Notes: a model not told the origin generated them from the sequence alone. Counted from the stretch's first letter, positions 24,152-33,311 are shown. The stretch is 64,000 nt of DNA from Bradyrhizobium neotropicale (GCF_001641695.1 NZ_LSEF01000089.1:76395-140394), one strand, 5' to 3'. Translations and numbers: made by a program.

Positions 24152-24832
24152 GTGGCCGAGGACCGGCATAGCGTTGCCGAGACAGCGCCACTTCTCAACG
24201 ACCCGGACGAAATTGCTCGGCGCGAGGCTGAGAATGGCATTCGCCAATTCGACCTCGCGCTGGAGATGATCCGGTCTTTCGTCAAGGAACCCGAGCGCCC
24301 CTTTCGCTTGCGATCGAGTTTGACCCTCAAGCTGCACCAAGCGGCTCTTGATGGCATCCATCCGCTTGCGGGAACATGGCGGAACACCAATGTGACAATT
24401 CAGGGCAGCAAGCATCAGCCTCCTGAGGCGCCCTTCGTATCCGAGGAAATTGAGTATCTGTGCGACTACGTCAACGACAATTGGTCGAAGACGGCAGTTC
24501 ATCTTGCCGCATACGTGCTGTGGCGGCTCAATTGGATCCATCCGTTTGCTGATGGCAACGGGCGTACCGCGCGAGCTGTGTCGTATGTTGTGATGAGCGC
24601 CAAGCTGGACAGCCTGCTGCCGGGTGCTCCGACGATCCCTGAGCAAATCGCTGGAAACAAAAAGCCCTACTACGACGCACTTGAGGCTGCCGATCTCCGC
24701 CTTACCGAGGGTGCAACCGACGTGAGCGCACTTGAAGACATGCTGGATCGGATGCTGGCGACCCAACTTCTGAGCGCGGCGAAGGAAGCAAAGGGCGAGG
24801 TGAAGGGGACCGCGAGCCGAAACTACCACTGA
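24152..24832 (+). CDS. Fic family protein adenylyltransferase (toxin)
   Basis: A 226-residue Fic-domain protein. The active-site motif HPFADGNGRTAR is at residues 130-141, matching HxFx(D/E)GNGRxxR completely, so AMP transfer to a target hydroxyl is likely. The flap region is near VTIQGSKHQPPEAPFV (81-96). No inhibitory SxxxEG helix occurs within the protein, consistent with control by the small upstream gene. The start is a GTG with AGGAG 6 bp before it. It is the last gene of the island, about 100 bp from attR. The target is unknown. Confidence 0.88.
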   Translation: MAEDRHSVAETAPLLNDPDEIARREAENGIRQFDLALEMIRSFVKEPERPFRLRSSLTLKLHQAALDGIHPLAGTWRNTNVTIQGSKHQPPEAPFVSEEIEYLCDYVNDNWSKTAVHLAAYVLWRLNWIHPFADGNGRTARAVSYVVMSAKLDSLLPGAPTIPEQIAGNKKPYYDALEAADLRLTEGATDVSALEDMLDRMLATQLLSAAKEAKGEVKGTASRNYH

Positions 24833-24936
24833 TCCTGAACTGCAGTGACGTGACAACTGCACCCACCGCTGATACACAGGGTCACTTGGCGAAGTCGAAA
24901 ACTTCAACAATTTCAGTGTAGTCGCTGCTTCTCGCA

Positions 24937-24964
24937 ACAGTTCAATCCTGTCCGGCAGCACCAG
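24937..24964. repeat. attR: exact copy of the tRNA-Thr 3' end
   Basis: 28 bases identical to 10369-10396. The rest of the tRNA is absent here, so this is the right junction created by integration, not a second tRNA gene. Confidence 0.92.
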
Positions 24965-25009
24965 CTTTTCCACCAACGATGTCTCGTCCTGTTCCTCCCG
25001 GGGTCCATC

Positions 25010-25360
25010 TTGATCAAGCGTTCCCTACCTTATGCAGGACTGCTCCACGAGGTCGTCGAGCATAATGGCGTGCTCTATCTCGGCGGCGTCGTTCCCGAAA
25101 ATGCCGGGCTCGACATGGCAGGCCAGGCCGACGATGTGTTTCGCCAGTTGAAGACTCTGCTCGAAGGAGCCGGCTCCGATCTCTCCTGCGTTCTGCAGGT
25201 GACGATCTACGTGACCGATCTCGCCGACAAGGCGGCGCTCAACCAGGTGTGGAAGCGCTACTTCGCCGTTGAGCATCTGCCGGCGCGTGCCGCGGTCGGC
25301 GTCGCGGATCTCGGCCCGGGCATCAAGCTGGAGCTGACGGCGATCGCCGCCCGCCGCTAG
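25010..25360 (+). CDS. RidA family reactive enamine/imine deaminase
   Basis: A 116-residue RidA/YjgF protein (IKRSLPYAGLLHEVVEHNGV at the start, CVLQVTIYVTDLADKAALN near residue 64, ARAAVGVADLGPGIKLEL at the end with the conserved Arg). It hydrolyses reactive enamines such as 2-aminoacrylate, or acts on related imines. The likely start is the TTG at 25010, where homology begins; upstream ATGs are in another frame. It is the first gene right of the island, about 45 bp from attR, so integration may have changed its promoter. Confidence 0.85.
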   Translation: MIKRSLPYAGLLHEVVEHNGVLYLGGVVPENAGLDMAGQADDVFRQLKTLLEGAGSDLSCVLQVTIYVTDLADKAALNQVWKRYFAVEHLPARAAVGVADLGPGIKLELTAIAARR

Positions 25361-25511
25361 GCGCTTCCGGCCGGCGAGCCAGTCCTGGTCCCGACCAGAA
25401 ATATCGAAAAACAACCCCATGCAAAGTAGCTCGGCGGCCGTCGGACGGGGCGCGAAGCGCTTCCTTGTCGTCGACGGTCATCCATGGATCGCGTCCTCCC
25501 CGAGGGGATCT

Positions 25512-25588
25512 TGTCGCAGAAGCGCAACACCCGGTCAAATTGCGAAACCCATTCCGCCCAGTCCGTGCGCAATGCCGCCCCGCCCAAG
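25512..25588 (+). promoter_or_regulatory. 77-bp AraC-type element, copy 1
   Basis: Upstream of the outer-membrane protein gene. Half-sites TCCGCCCAG (25553) and GCCGCCCCG (25574) are 21 bp apart, and the upstream part is GTCAAATTGCGAAAC. The second half-site is the most diverged of the set. An AT-rich stretch (CATTATGCAT) about 20 bp after it could be the -10 region. Confidence 0.6.
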
Positions 25589-25712
25589 CGGGTGCACCCC
25601 TGGCCCATTATGCATGGCGAACGCGAGCGATCGCACTGAATCCGTGACGACCACCGGGCAGTGTGAGGACAAGCTCGATATGCCGCGTTGAACACTTCCT
25701 CTGAGGGCGCCA

Positions 25713-26531
25713 ATGATCCGGATGTTGCTGCGAACCATCTTCGTGTCCCCCTTCCTGCTTGGAGCCGGCGCCCATGCCGCCGATCTGGCGCTGAAGGCAC
25801 CTCCTCGTGCGATTGTCACGGCGCCTCCCTGGACGGGCTGGTATGTCGGGTTGAACGCCGGGGGTAACTGGGGCCGATCCGGTGGAGACACCTTCTATTC
25901 GTGCAGTGATCCGGATGGCGTCGGCTGCTACAGCAGCGCCGCTTATTCCGTCGCGATCAACAATCTCGGCGCCGGTCAGAGGTTCGATACGGCGGGATTT
26001 ACCGGCGGCATTCAAGGCGGCTACAACTGGCAGGCAGGAAACTGGCTGCTCGGCCTGGAAGCCGACCTCGATTATTTCCGCAGTGCCGGTTCGAGGACGG
26101 TGACCGCCGCAGCTCCGTTCTCGAACGGCACGCTGTCGCTGACATCCTCCATCAGCACCGATTGGCTCTTCACCTTCCGCCCGCGCGTTGGCGTGGTGGT
26201 CAGCAACTGGCTGTTCTACGGAACGGGCGGATTGGCCGTCAGCCAATTGAACGGCCGTTGGAGCTTCGTCCATTCCAATCCATTCGGCCCCTTCACGGAG
26301 AGCGCGTCCGCGTCGGCCGTCAAGGCAGGATGGACCGTCGGGGCCGGCTTCGAAACGATGCTCGCCGATCGCTGGACCGTCGGGGCCGAGTATCTCTACG
26401 TGAAGTTCGACGGCGTTTCGGCAACCGGCAATCTGGTCACCCCTGCGGCACTCCCACGCAACGACGCGTTCAACCATAACGCCGACCTCTCGGCCAACAT
26501 CGTCCGCTTGCGCTTGAACAAGATATTCTGA
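25713..26531 (+). CDS. Outer-membrane beta-barrel protein (Omp25/porin-like)
   Basis: A 272-residue protein with a signal peptide (residues 1-22, ending AHAAD) and an eight-stranded OmpA/Omp25-type barrel: WTGWYVGLNAGGNWG at the start, GGIQGGYNWQAGNWLLGLEAD in the middle, and GAEYLYVKFDG and IVRLRLNKIF at the end. Such proteins are abundant small surface proteins of Rhizobiales. The start is ATG 25713 or 25722. It has one copy of the 77-bp element upstream and a strong terminator downstream, so it is monocistronic. Confidence 0.85.
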   Translation: MIRMLLRTIFVSPFLLGAGAHAADLALKAPPRAIVTAPPWTGWYVGLNAGGNWGRSGGDTFYSCSDPDGVGCYSSAAYSVAINNLGAGQRFDTAGFTGGIQGGYNWQAGNWLLGLEADLDYFRSAGSRTVTAAAPFSNGTLSLTSSISTDWLFTFRPRVGVVVSNWLFYGTGGLAVSQLNGRWSFVHSNPFGPFTESASASAVKAGWTVGAGFETMLADRWTVGAEYLYVKFDGVSATGNLVTPAALPRNDAFNHNADLSANIVRLRLNKIF

Positions 26532-26563
26532 TCTGGCTTGGCGAAACCAGCAGGTAAGGCTTC

Positions 26564-26596
26564 AAAAAACCCCAGGGTGTCGCCTTGGGGTTTTTT
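26564..26596 (+). terminator. Rho-independent terminator after the outer-membrane protein gene
   Basis: AAAAAACCCC (26564-26573) pairs with GGGGTTTTTT (26587-26596) around a GC-rich middle, ending in a T run. This is the best intrinsic terminator in the window. Its symmetric A/T arms would also work from the other strand. Confidence 0.9.
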
Positions 26597-26719
26597 CTCG
26601 TCGAGAATCTTCCTGCTGCCGTACGCGGACAATAAGCGTGGAAGGACGGGTGCGCCAATTGGCGAGGCGACCGAGCGGCCATCGGTGCGACCTGCTCTCA
26701 GTCATCGCCAAGCGCCTTC

Positions 26720-26796
26720 CGTCGCAAGGATGCAACATCCGTTCGAATTGCGAAAGCAGTGCCGCCCAGTCCGCGCGGCGTACCGCCTGGCCCAAG
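26720..26796 (+). promoter_or_regulatory. 77-bp AraC-type element, copy 2
   Basis: Upstream of autotransporter 1. Half-sites GCCGCCCAG (26761) and ACCGCCTGG (26782) are 21 bp apart, ending in GCCCAAG. CTATCCATAACGG follows about 25 bp later, a possible -10 region. Confidence 0.7.
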
Positions 26797-26887
26797 CCGG
26801 CGGACCGTCTTCGCTCTATCCATAACGGTATCCGCATGGACGGGGGGCGACGCGTTGAGTCGACTGCCCCAGCGATGCTTTTGGGGA

Positions 26888-29362
26888 ATGATGATGCAGA
26901 AGACTGTTGTTGCCGTTGCCGCGATCAATGCGCGAACCGGAACGCGAGCGCGTGCCGCGATGCTGGCGACATGCTCCATGCTTGCGATCGTGGCCACGGC
27001 TGCACCGGCGCGGGCGCAGAATGCCACCTGGAATACGGCCCCCGGGAGCAACGATTACAATACCGGCGCGAACTGGACTCCTGGAACCGTGCCGACCGGC
27101 ACGGCCTTCTTCAACTTAACGACCCAACCCAACATCACAATCAGCGCGGACAGCTCCGTGGGGGGCTGGACCTTCAACACCGGCAACTACGCGTTCACGC
27201 TGGCACCAAACAAGGATCTCATTTTTACAGGCGCCGGCATCGCGGTCACGAGCGGCAGCGTTTCCATCTCTAACACCACCGGCAACCTGAATTTCCAAGG
27301 CAGCAGCACCGCGGGGACTGCTACGATCATCAACCCATGGAACCTGAATTTCCAAAACAACAGCACGGCGGGCAGTGCCACGATCACCAATAGCGGCGCC
27401 TTGGCCTTTTTTAATAACAGCACGGCAGGCAATGCTGCCATCACGAACATTGCGCATGGGCAGACGGATTTCTCCGCAACGTCCGGACCCAGCGGCAATC
27501 ACCAATTGACCGCCGGTTCTATCAACGGCGGCGGATCGTTCCTTCTTGGCAGCAACCAGTTGACGGTCGGTGGCAACGACCAGTCGACGGTGGTGTCCGG
27601 CGTGATCAGCGGGATCGGAGGTTCGCTGGTCAAGGTCGGCACCGGCACCATGCAGCTCACCGGCACAAACACGTATACCGGGGCGACCACCGTCAATGGC
27701 GGAAACCTTCAGGTCGACGGCTCGATCGCCACGTCCAGCCTGATCACGGTGAACCACGGTGGACTTGGCGGCGTGGGCACGGTCGGCAATGTGCAGGTCA
27801 ATTCGAGCGGCGCACTATACTCCGGCAGTGGCCAGCCGGGAACATCGCTCACCGTTTCCGGTAATCTCGCCCTTCAATCCGGCGCGTTCTATGCCGTTGC
27901 GGTAAATCCTTCGAGCGCTTCCTTCGTCTCGGTCTCGGGCACGGCGACACTCAACGGCGCCACGTTGGGCGCTACCTTCTTTCCCGGCAGCTATCTCAGC
28001 AAGCAGTACACGATCCTGACTGCGGCCGGCGGACGCTCCGGAACATTCGCATCGACGATAATCAACAACGGTCTACCTGCCGGCGCCCAGGAGAGCCTCA
28101 GCTATGACGCCAACCACGTCTATCTCAATCTCGCGCTGAGCTTCAGTGGGCCGTCCAACAACGGGCTCAACCAAAACCAGCGGGCGGTCGGCGACGCGCT
28201 GGTCGGCTACTTCAATTCCACCGGCGGCATTCCGATGGTCTATGCGAGCCTCTCGCCTGACGGCTTGACGCAGGCCTCGGGCGAGCACGCGACCGGGTCG
28301 CAGCAGACCACCTTTGACGCGATGGGCCAGTTCATGGGCCTGCTGACCGATCCCTTCATGCGCGACACCGGCTGTGGAGCCAATTCGGCTTCGGCTGTCG
28401 TGCGCGACCGCTGCGGCGCAAGTCCGGCGGGTGCGGCGGGGTATGCGGAAGAAGGTGCCGCAAGCGCCTATGCCATGTTCACCAAGGCGCCGCTGCGCGC
28501 GCGGCCGTTCGAGCAGCGCTGGAGCGTGTGGGCGGCGGGATATGGCGGTTCGCAGACCACCGAGGGCAACGCCATCGTCGGATCGAACCGGGCGACCAGC
28601 CGCATCTTCGGCACGGCCGTCGGTGCGGATTATCTGTTCTCGCCGAACACGCTGGCCGGCTTTGCACTGGCCGGCGGCGGCACCAATTTCGGCGTCAACG
28701 GGCTCGGCGGCGGACGCTCCGACCTGTTCCAGGCCGGCGCCTATGTGCATCACACCAGCGGCCCCGCCTATGTCACGGCCGCGCTTGCCTATGGCTGGCA
28801 GGACGTGACCACCGACCGCACCGTGACGATCGCGGGCACCGACCGTCTGCGCGCCGAGTTCAACGCCAATGCGTGGTCCGGCCGGCTCGAAGGCGGCTAC
28901 CGCTTCGTGGCGCCGTGGATCGGCGGCGTCGGGCTGACGCCTTATGCAGCCGGCCAGGTCACGAGCTTCCAGCTCCCGGCCTATGCCGAGCAGGTGATCT
29001 CGGGCGCATCGGCCTTCGCGCTCAACTATGGGGCCAAGGACGTGACCGATACGCGGACCGAGCTTGGCCTGCGCACCGACAAATCCTTTGCGCAACAGAA
29101 CGGCGTCTTGACGCTGCGCGGCCGCGTTGCCTGGGCGCATGATTTCGACCCCAATCGCGCCATCGCCGCGACCTTCCAGGCGCTGCCGGGCGCGAGCTTC
29201 GTCGTCAACGGCGCGGCGCAGGCGCGCGACTCCGCGCTCACCACCGCGTCCGCCGAAATGAAATGGCTGAACGGCTGGTCGGCAGCCGCGACCTTCGAGG
29301 GCGAGTTCTCGCAAGTCACCCGCTCCTACGCCGGCAAGGGCGTCGTGCGCTACGCGTGGTGA
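26888..29362 (+). CDS. Autotransporter (type Va) outer-membrane beta-barrel protein 1
   Basis: An 824-residue protein. Signal peptide residues 1-46 (ending PARAQ); a passenger with repeated N-STAGNAAITN-type units (residues 130-190) and a passenger-associated transport repeat (TGTMQLTGTNTYTGATTVN near residue 265); and a C-terminal autotransporter barrel of about 280 residues (RWSVWAAGYGGSQTT onward) ending VRYAW. It exports its own passenger to the cell surface, probably as an adhesin. The start is one of three consecutive ATGs at 26888. It is followed by a close paralogue. Confidence 0.9.
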   Translation: MMMQKTVVAVAAINARTGTRARAAMLATCSMLAIVATAAPARAQNATWNTAPGSNDYNTGANWTPGTVPTGTAFFNLTTQPNITISADSSVGGWTFNTGNYAFTLAPNKDLIFTGAGIAVTSGSVSISNTTGNLNFQGSSTAGTATIINPWNLNFQNNSTAGSATITNSGALAFFNNSTAGNAAITNIAHGQTDFSATSGPSGNHQLTAGSINGGGSFLLGSNQLTVGGNDQSTVVSGVISGIGGSLVKVGTGTMQLTGTNTYTGATTVNGGNLQVDGSIATSSLITVNHGGLGGVGTVGNVQVNSSGALYSGSGQPGTSLTVSGNLALQSGAFYAVAVNPSSASFVSVSGTATLNGATLGATFFPGSYLSKQYTILTAAGGRSGTFASTIINNGLPAGAQESLSYDANHVYLNLALSFSGPSNNGLNQNQRAVGDALVGYFNSTGGIPMVYASLSPDGLTQASGEHATGSQQTTFDAMGQFMGLLTDPFMRDTGCGANSASAVVRDRCGASPAGAAGYAEEGAASAYAMFTKAPLRARPFEQRWSVWAAGYGGSQTTEGNAIVGSNRATSRIFGTAVGADYLFSPNTLAGFALAGGGTNFGVNGLGGGRSDLFQAGAYVHHTSGPAYVTAALAYGWQDVTTDRTVTIAGTDRLRAEFNANAWSGRLEGGYRFVAPWIGGVGLTPYAAGQVTSFQLPAYAEQVISGASAFALNYGAKDVTDTRTELGLRTDKSFAQQNGVLTLRGRVAWAHDFDPNRAIAATFQALPGASFVVNGAAQARDSALTTASAEMKWLNGWSAAATFEGEFSQVTRSYAGKGVVRYAW

Positions 29363-29473
29363 GGGAGTGGCTACGTCCGCGATCGCATCGCGGGCGTGGC
29401 AACGAACGACCGCTTCCGGCCTTGTGTCCCTGACGCCTGATCGACTGGTGTTGAGTCTCCAAAACTCTATTCC

Positions 29474-29601
29474 GTCATTCCGGGGCCCGAGCGAAGCGAG
29501 GGAGCTATGATGCGCAATTGCGCATCTGAGAATCCATCGGGCCGCAAAGCACGTGGACGAATAGATTCCGGGCTCACCGCTTCGCGGTGCCCCGGAATGA
29601 C
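29474..29601. repeat. Terminal-inverted-repeat element, copy 1
   Basis: GTCATTCCGGGGC (29474-29486) and GCCCCGGAATGAC (29589-29601) are perfect inverted ends of a 128-bp element with an inner palindrome GATGCGCAATTGCGCATC. There is no coding capacity. It looks like a small non-autonomous element of the REP/MITE type. A related copy lies at 32447-32570 after the second autotransporter. Confidence 0.8.
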
Positions 29602-29722
29602 GCTGAAGTGAAACGCAACACTCAGCGTCGCGAGATCCTGAGCGCGACATGCCGGCTGCGCAAGAGCCCGATGCGGCCGAACCGCCATCGCGGCCCACTC
29701 TCCAGCACCGGCTGGCGTCTTT

Positions 29723-29799
29723 CGTCGCAACAATGCAACAGCCGTTCAAATTGCGAAAGCAATGCCGCGCAGTCCGCGCGGTGTGCCGCCTGGCCCAAG
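29723..29799 (+). promoter_or_regulatory. 77-bp AraC-type element, copy 3
   Basis: Upstream of autotransporter 2. Half-sites GCCGCGCAG (29764) and GCCGCCTGG (29785), 21 bp apart, are preceded by GCAACAGCCGTTCAAATT and followed by CACTATTCATGATGG, a possible -10 region. Confidence 0.72.
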
Positions 29800-29886
29800 C
29801 GGGCGCATCTTCCGCGCACTATTCATGATGGCATCCGCATGACGGGGGGCGACTCGAGTCGCCTGGCCCAGTGACGCTTTTGGGGA

Positions 29887-32358
29887 ATGATGATGCAGAA
29901 GACCGTTGTTGCCGTTGCCGCGACCACCGCGCTGACCAGAACGCTGACGCGTGCCGCGCTGCTGGCAGGAACTTCCCTGGCTGCGATCGTGGTCCTCGCC
30001 GTGCCCGCGCGGGCGCAAAATGCCGCCTGGAATACCAACCCCGCGAATAGCGACTACAACAACACCGCGAACTGGAGCACCTCCGCAGTGCCGACCGGCA
30101 CCGCGTTTTTCGGGCTCCCCTCCAGCCTGACGAATATCGCAATCAATGCGAGTAATTCTGTGGGAGGCTGGACCTTCAATGCGGGCAACTACCAGTTTAC
30201 GGTGGGAGCAGCTCCAACGACTTTCGACTTCACGGGTGCCGGCATCACCGTCAACGGCGGCAGTGCCACCATCACCAACAACGGAGGCCTGGCCTTCCGC
30301 AATAGCAGCACCGCGGGCACTGCTTCGATCATCAACAATTGGGTCGTCAACTTCGTTAACAGCAGCACGGCGGGCAACGCTAGCTTCATCAATAGCAACA
30401 CCATTGCATTTTTTAGTAACAGCACGGCGGGCAATGCCGCCATCACCAACGTCGCGCTGGCAGCGGTCACGGATTTCTCAGGTACGTCCGGACTTAGCGG
30501 CAATGGACAAGTGTCGGCTGGCTCCATCGCGGGAACCGGGATCTTTGCCCTTGGCAACAACGAATTGACCGTCGGCGGTAACAATCAGTCGACGACCGTG
30601 TCCGGCCAGATCACTGGCGGCGGTTCGCTAGTCAAGGTTGGAAGCGGCACGCTGATATTGTCGGGCGCAAATACCTACAGCGGCGTGACCACGGTCAAGA
30701 ATGGTACGCTGCAGGTCGATGGTCAGTCCGATTCAAACACAGTGGTGAATACCGGCGCGACCCTTACAGGCCAGGGGTTGATCCAGGATGTGCAGATCAA
30801 TTCCGGCGGCACGCTGGCGCCCGGCAATGGCACTCCGGGGTCGTCGCTGAGCATTTTCCTCAGTCTCGCCTTTCAGTCCGGCGCGATCTACATGGTTCAG
30901 GTGAATCCATCGGCCGCCTCCTCCGTGACAATGAACGGCACGGCGACGCTCGGCGGCGCGACGGTGAATGCCGCATTCGCTCCCGGCACCTATGTCAGCA
31001 AGCAATACACGATCCTGACCGCAAACTCCGGAATCTCCGGCACGTTTGCGCCGACTGTCGTCAACAGCAACCTGCCCGCCAACTTCCATGACAGCCTGAG
31101 CTATGACAGCAAGCACGTCTATCTCAATCTCACGCTGGGTTTCGCGCCGACGCCGGGAAGCGGGTCGCTCAATCAAAACCAGCAGGCGGTCGCCAACGCG
31201 TTGACTGGTTTCTTCAATTCCACCGGCGGCATTCCGGCGGTCTATGCCGGCCTGACGCCCGCCGGCCTGACGCAGGCCTCGGGCGAGCACGCGACCGGGT
31301 CGCAGCAGACCACCTTCAACGCGATGGGCCAGTTCATGGGCCTGCTCACCGATCCCTTCATGCGCGAGGTCGGCTGCGGCGGCAATTCGGCTGTCGTGCG
31401 CGACCGCTGCGGCGAAACTCCCGCAGGCGCGGCCGGGTATGCGGAAGAGGGTTCGGCGAACGCCTATGCCATGTTCACCAAGGCGCCGCTGCGCGCGCGC
31501 CCGTTCGAGCAGCGCTGGAGCGTGTGGGCCGCAGGATATGGCGGTTCGCAGACCACAGACGGCAACACCGTCGTCGGATCGAACCGGGCGACCAGCCGCA
31601 TCTTCGGCACGGCCGTCGGCGCGGACTATCTGTTCTCGCCGAACACGCTGGCCGGCTTTGCGCTGGCCGGCGGCGGCACCAATTTCGGCGTCAACGGGCT
31701 CGGCGGCGGTCGCTCCGACCTGTTCCAGGCCGGCGCCTATGTGCATCACACCCAAGGCCCCGCCTATGTCACGGCCGCGCTCGCCTATGGCTGGCAGGAT
31801 GTGACCACCGACCGCACCGTGACGATCGCGGGCACCGATCGTCTGCGGGCCCAGTTCAACGCCAATGCGTGGTCGGGCCGGCTAGAAGGTGGCTATCGAC
31901 TTGTGGCACCGTGGATCGGCGGCGTCGGGCTGACGCCTTATGCGGCCGGCCAGTTCACGACGTTCCAACTGCCGGGCTATGCCGAGCAGGTGATCTCCGG
32001 CGCGTCGGCCTTCGCGCTCAGCTATGGGGCGAAGGATGCGACGGACACGCGAGTCGAGCTAGGCGTGCGCACCGACAAATCCTTCGTGCAACAGGACGGC
32101 GTGTTTACACTGCGCGGCCGCGTTGCCTGGGCGCAAGACTTCAATCCGAACCGGTCGGTTGCCGCGACCTTCCAGGCGCTGCCGGGGGCGAGCTTCGTCG
32201 TCAACGGCGCGGCGCAGGCGCGCGACTCCGCGCTCACCACCGCGTCCGCCGAGATGAAATGGCTGAACGGCTGGTCGGCAGCCGCCACCTTCGAGGGCGA
32301 GTTCTCGCAGGTCACCCGCTCCTACGCCGGCAAGGGCGTGGTGCGCTACGCCTGGTGA
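29887..32358 (+). CDS. Autotransporter (type Va) outer-membrane beta-barrel protein 2
   Basis: An 823-residue paralogue of the preceding gene with the same architecture: signal peptide to about residue 43, passenger with NSSTAG repeats, a transport repeat (GTLILSGANTYSGVTTVKNG) and a C-terminal barrel almost identical to that of protein 1 (for example RWSVWAAGYGGSQTTDGNT). The passenger has diverged more than the barrel. The promoter element, coding sequence, about 100 bp after the stop and the inverted-repeat element are all duplicated, so the pair arose by segmental duplication. Confidence 0.9.
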   Translation: MMMQKTVVAVAATTALTRTLTRAALLAGTSLAAIVVLAVPARAQNAAWNTNPANSDYNNTANWSTSAVPTGTAFFGLPSSLTNIAINASNSVGGWTFNAGNYQFTVGAAPTTFDFTGAGITVNGGSATITNNGGLAFRNSSTAGTASIINNWVVNFVNSSTAGNASFINSNTIAFFSNSTAGNAAITNVALAAVTDFSGTSGLSGNGQVSAGSIAGTGIFALGNNELTVGGNNQSTTVSGQITGGGSLVKVGSGTLILSGANTYSGVTTVKNGTLQVDGQSDSNTVVNTGATLTGQGLIQDVQINSGGTLAPGNGTPGSSLSIFLSLAFQSGAIYMVQVNPSAASSVTMNGTATLGGATVNAAFAPGTYVSKQYTILTANSGISGTFAPTVVNSNLPANFHDSLSYDSKHVYLNLTLGFAPTPGSGSLNQNQQAVANALTGFFNSTGGIPAVYAGLTPAGLTQASGEHATGSQQTTFNAMGQFMGLLTDPFMREVGCGGNSAVVRDRCGETPAGAAGYAEEGSANAYAMFTKAPLRARPFEQRWSVWAAGYGGSQTTDGNTVVGSNRATSRIFGTAVGADYLFSPNTLAGFALAGGGTNFGVNGLGGGRSDLFQAGAYVHHTQGPAYVTAALAYGWQDVTTDRTVTIAGTDRLRAQFNANAWSGRLEGGYRLVAPWIGGVGLTPYAAGQFTTFQLPGYAEQVISGASAFALSYGAKDATDTRVELGVRTDKSFVQQDGVFTLRGRVAWAQDFNPNRSVAATFQALPGASFVVNGAAQARDSALTTASAEMKWLNGWSAAATFEGEFSQVTRSYAGKGVVRYAW

Positions 32359-32446
32359 GGGTGCGGCTACGTCCGCGGTCCCATCGCGGGCGTAGCAACG
32401 AACGACCGTTTCCATCGTCGAGTTTCTAACGTCTGATTCACTCAGT

Positions 32447-32570
32447 GTCATTCCGGGCGCGACGAAGTCTCGAGCTATGATGCGCAATTGCGCATCTGAG
32501 GATCTATTCATCCACTAACCCTGCGCCCGATGGATTCCGGGTTCACCGCTTCGCGGTGCCCCGGAATGAC
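32447..32570. repeat. Terminal-inverted-repeat element, copy 2
   Basis: It begins GTCATTCCGGG (32447-32457), ends GCCCCGGAATGAC (32558-32570) and has the same internal GATGCGCAATTGCGCATC. It is homologous in position to the element after autotransporter 1. Confidence 0.8.
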
Positions 32571-32627
32571 GCTGAGGCGAATTGGGCTCGGTGCCAACTT
32601 CAACGTCAAGTTCTGAGAAACGTAGCA

Positions 32628-33047
32628 ATGAACGAGCAGACTATTTCTCTGGTCCAGGAGAGTTTCAAGAAACTGGCACCAAAAGCCGATGAAGTTGGCA
32701 TGATGTTCTATGACCGCCTCTTCGAGATCTATCCCGAGGTGCGTCCCATGTTCGCGCGGGACATCGGGCCGCAATCCCGAAAGCTCGTGCAGATGCTTGC
32801 ACTCGTCGTGAACGGGCTACGGAATCTGGATTCCATCCTTCCAGCAGTCAAAGAGCTCGCGCAACGGCATCATGGCTACGGCGTCGTCGACGCACACTAT
32901 CAAGCCGTCGGTTCGACGCTGATCTGGACGCTTCGCCGTAGTCTCGGCGAGGCCTTTACGACGGAGGTTGAGCGCGCCTGGCATGATGCCTTTGAGACAC
33001 TGTCGACGGTCATGATCGAGGCGTCGAGGGAGAGACGACCGGCCTGA
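32628..33047 (+). CDS. Single-domain globin
   Basis: A 139-residue globin of the flavohaemoglobin/Vitreoscilla type: VQESFKKLAPKADEVGMMFY (helices A-B), FEIYPEVRPMF (C-E corner), and LAQRHHGYGVVDAHYQAVG with the proximal histidine of helix F. The reductase domain of flavohaemoglobins is absent. Members bind O2 or NO; this one probably handles NO or oxygen with a separate reductase. The start is ATG 32628. It lies between the autotransporter duplication and the AraC array, with no evident partner. Confidence 0.88.
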   Translation: MNEQTISLVQESFKKLAPKADEVGMMFYDRLFEIYPEVRPMFARDIGPQSRKLVQMLALVVNGLRNLDSILPAVKELAQRHHGYGVVDAHYQAVGSTLIWTLRRSLGEAFTTEVERAWHDAFETLSTVMIEASRERRPA

Positions 33048-33095
33048 TACGAAAGCACGATTTTCACGGACTGCGGGCGCGAGCCGATCGTCGAT

Positions 33096-33311
33096 ATGGA
33101 CGGTCTCCCGCGCGTCAGACGTGTCGCCATTGGGGACAGCAGGTATTTGCGCTTGTTGCAGCTTGGCGACTTTGTCCGGCGTTCGCGTGGTGGTTGGCGG
33201 TTCGGAACAAAGATCATCACCGACCAGGTCGCCGACAGGCTCATCGCCGCGGGTCGAGCGGAGGTTTGCGACGACCGCTTGCGACTCAAACGGAATGGTT
33301 GGCGCCAATAG
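33096..33311 (+). CDS. Small basic hypothetical protein
   Basis: A 71-residue basic protein (SRYLRLLQLGDFVRRSRGGW in the middle, then GTKIITDQVADRLIAAGRA). The pattern resembles small winged-helix-like proteins of Bradyrhizobium, but I cannot name a family. The ribosome site is weak, so the start is uncertain. It ends at the stop of the convergent secreted protein gene. Confidence 0.5.
   Translation: MDGLPRVRRVAIGDSRYLRLLQLGDFVRRSRGGWRFGTKIITDQVADRLIAAGRAEVCDDRLRLKRNGWRQ

Noticed and set aside
24937-24964. Second tRNA-Thr gene
   Set aside because: Only the 3' 28 bases are present; D and anticodon arms are missing, so it is an attachment-site copy.
28073-29749. A 558-codon open frame on the minus strand opposite autotransporter 1
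   Set aside because: It is antisense to a clear gene with signal peptide and barrel, its composition is Arg/Ala-rich shadow sequence, and it has no ribosome site; a similar frame exists opposite the paralogue.
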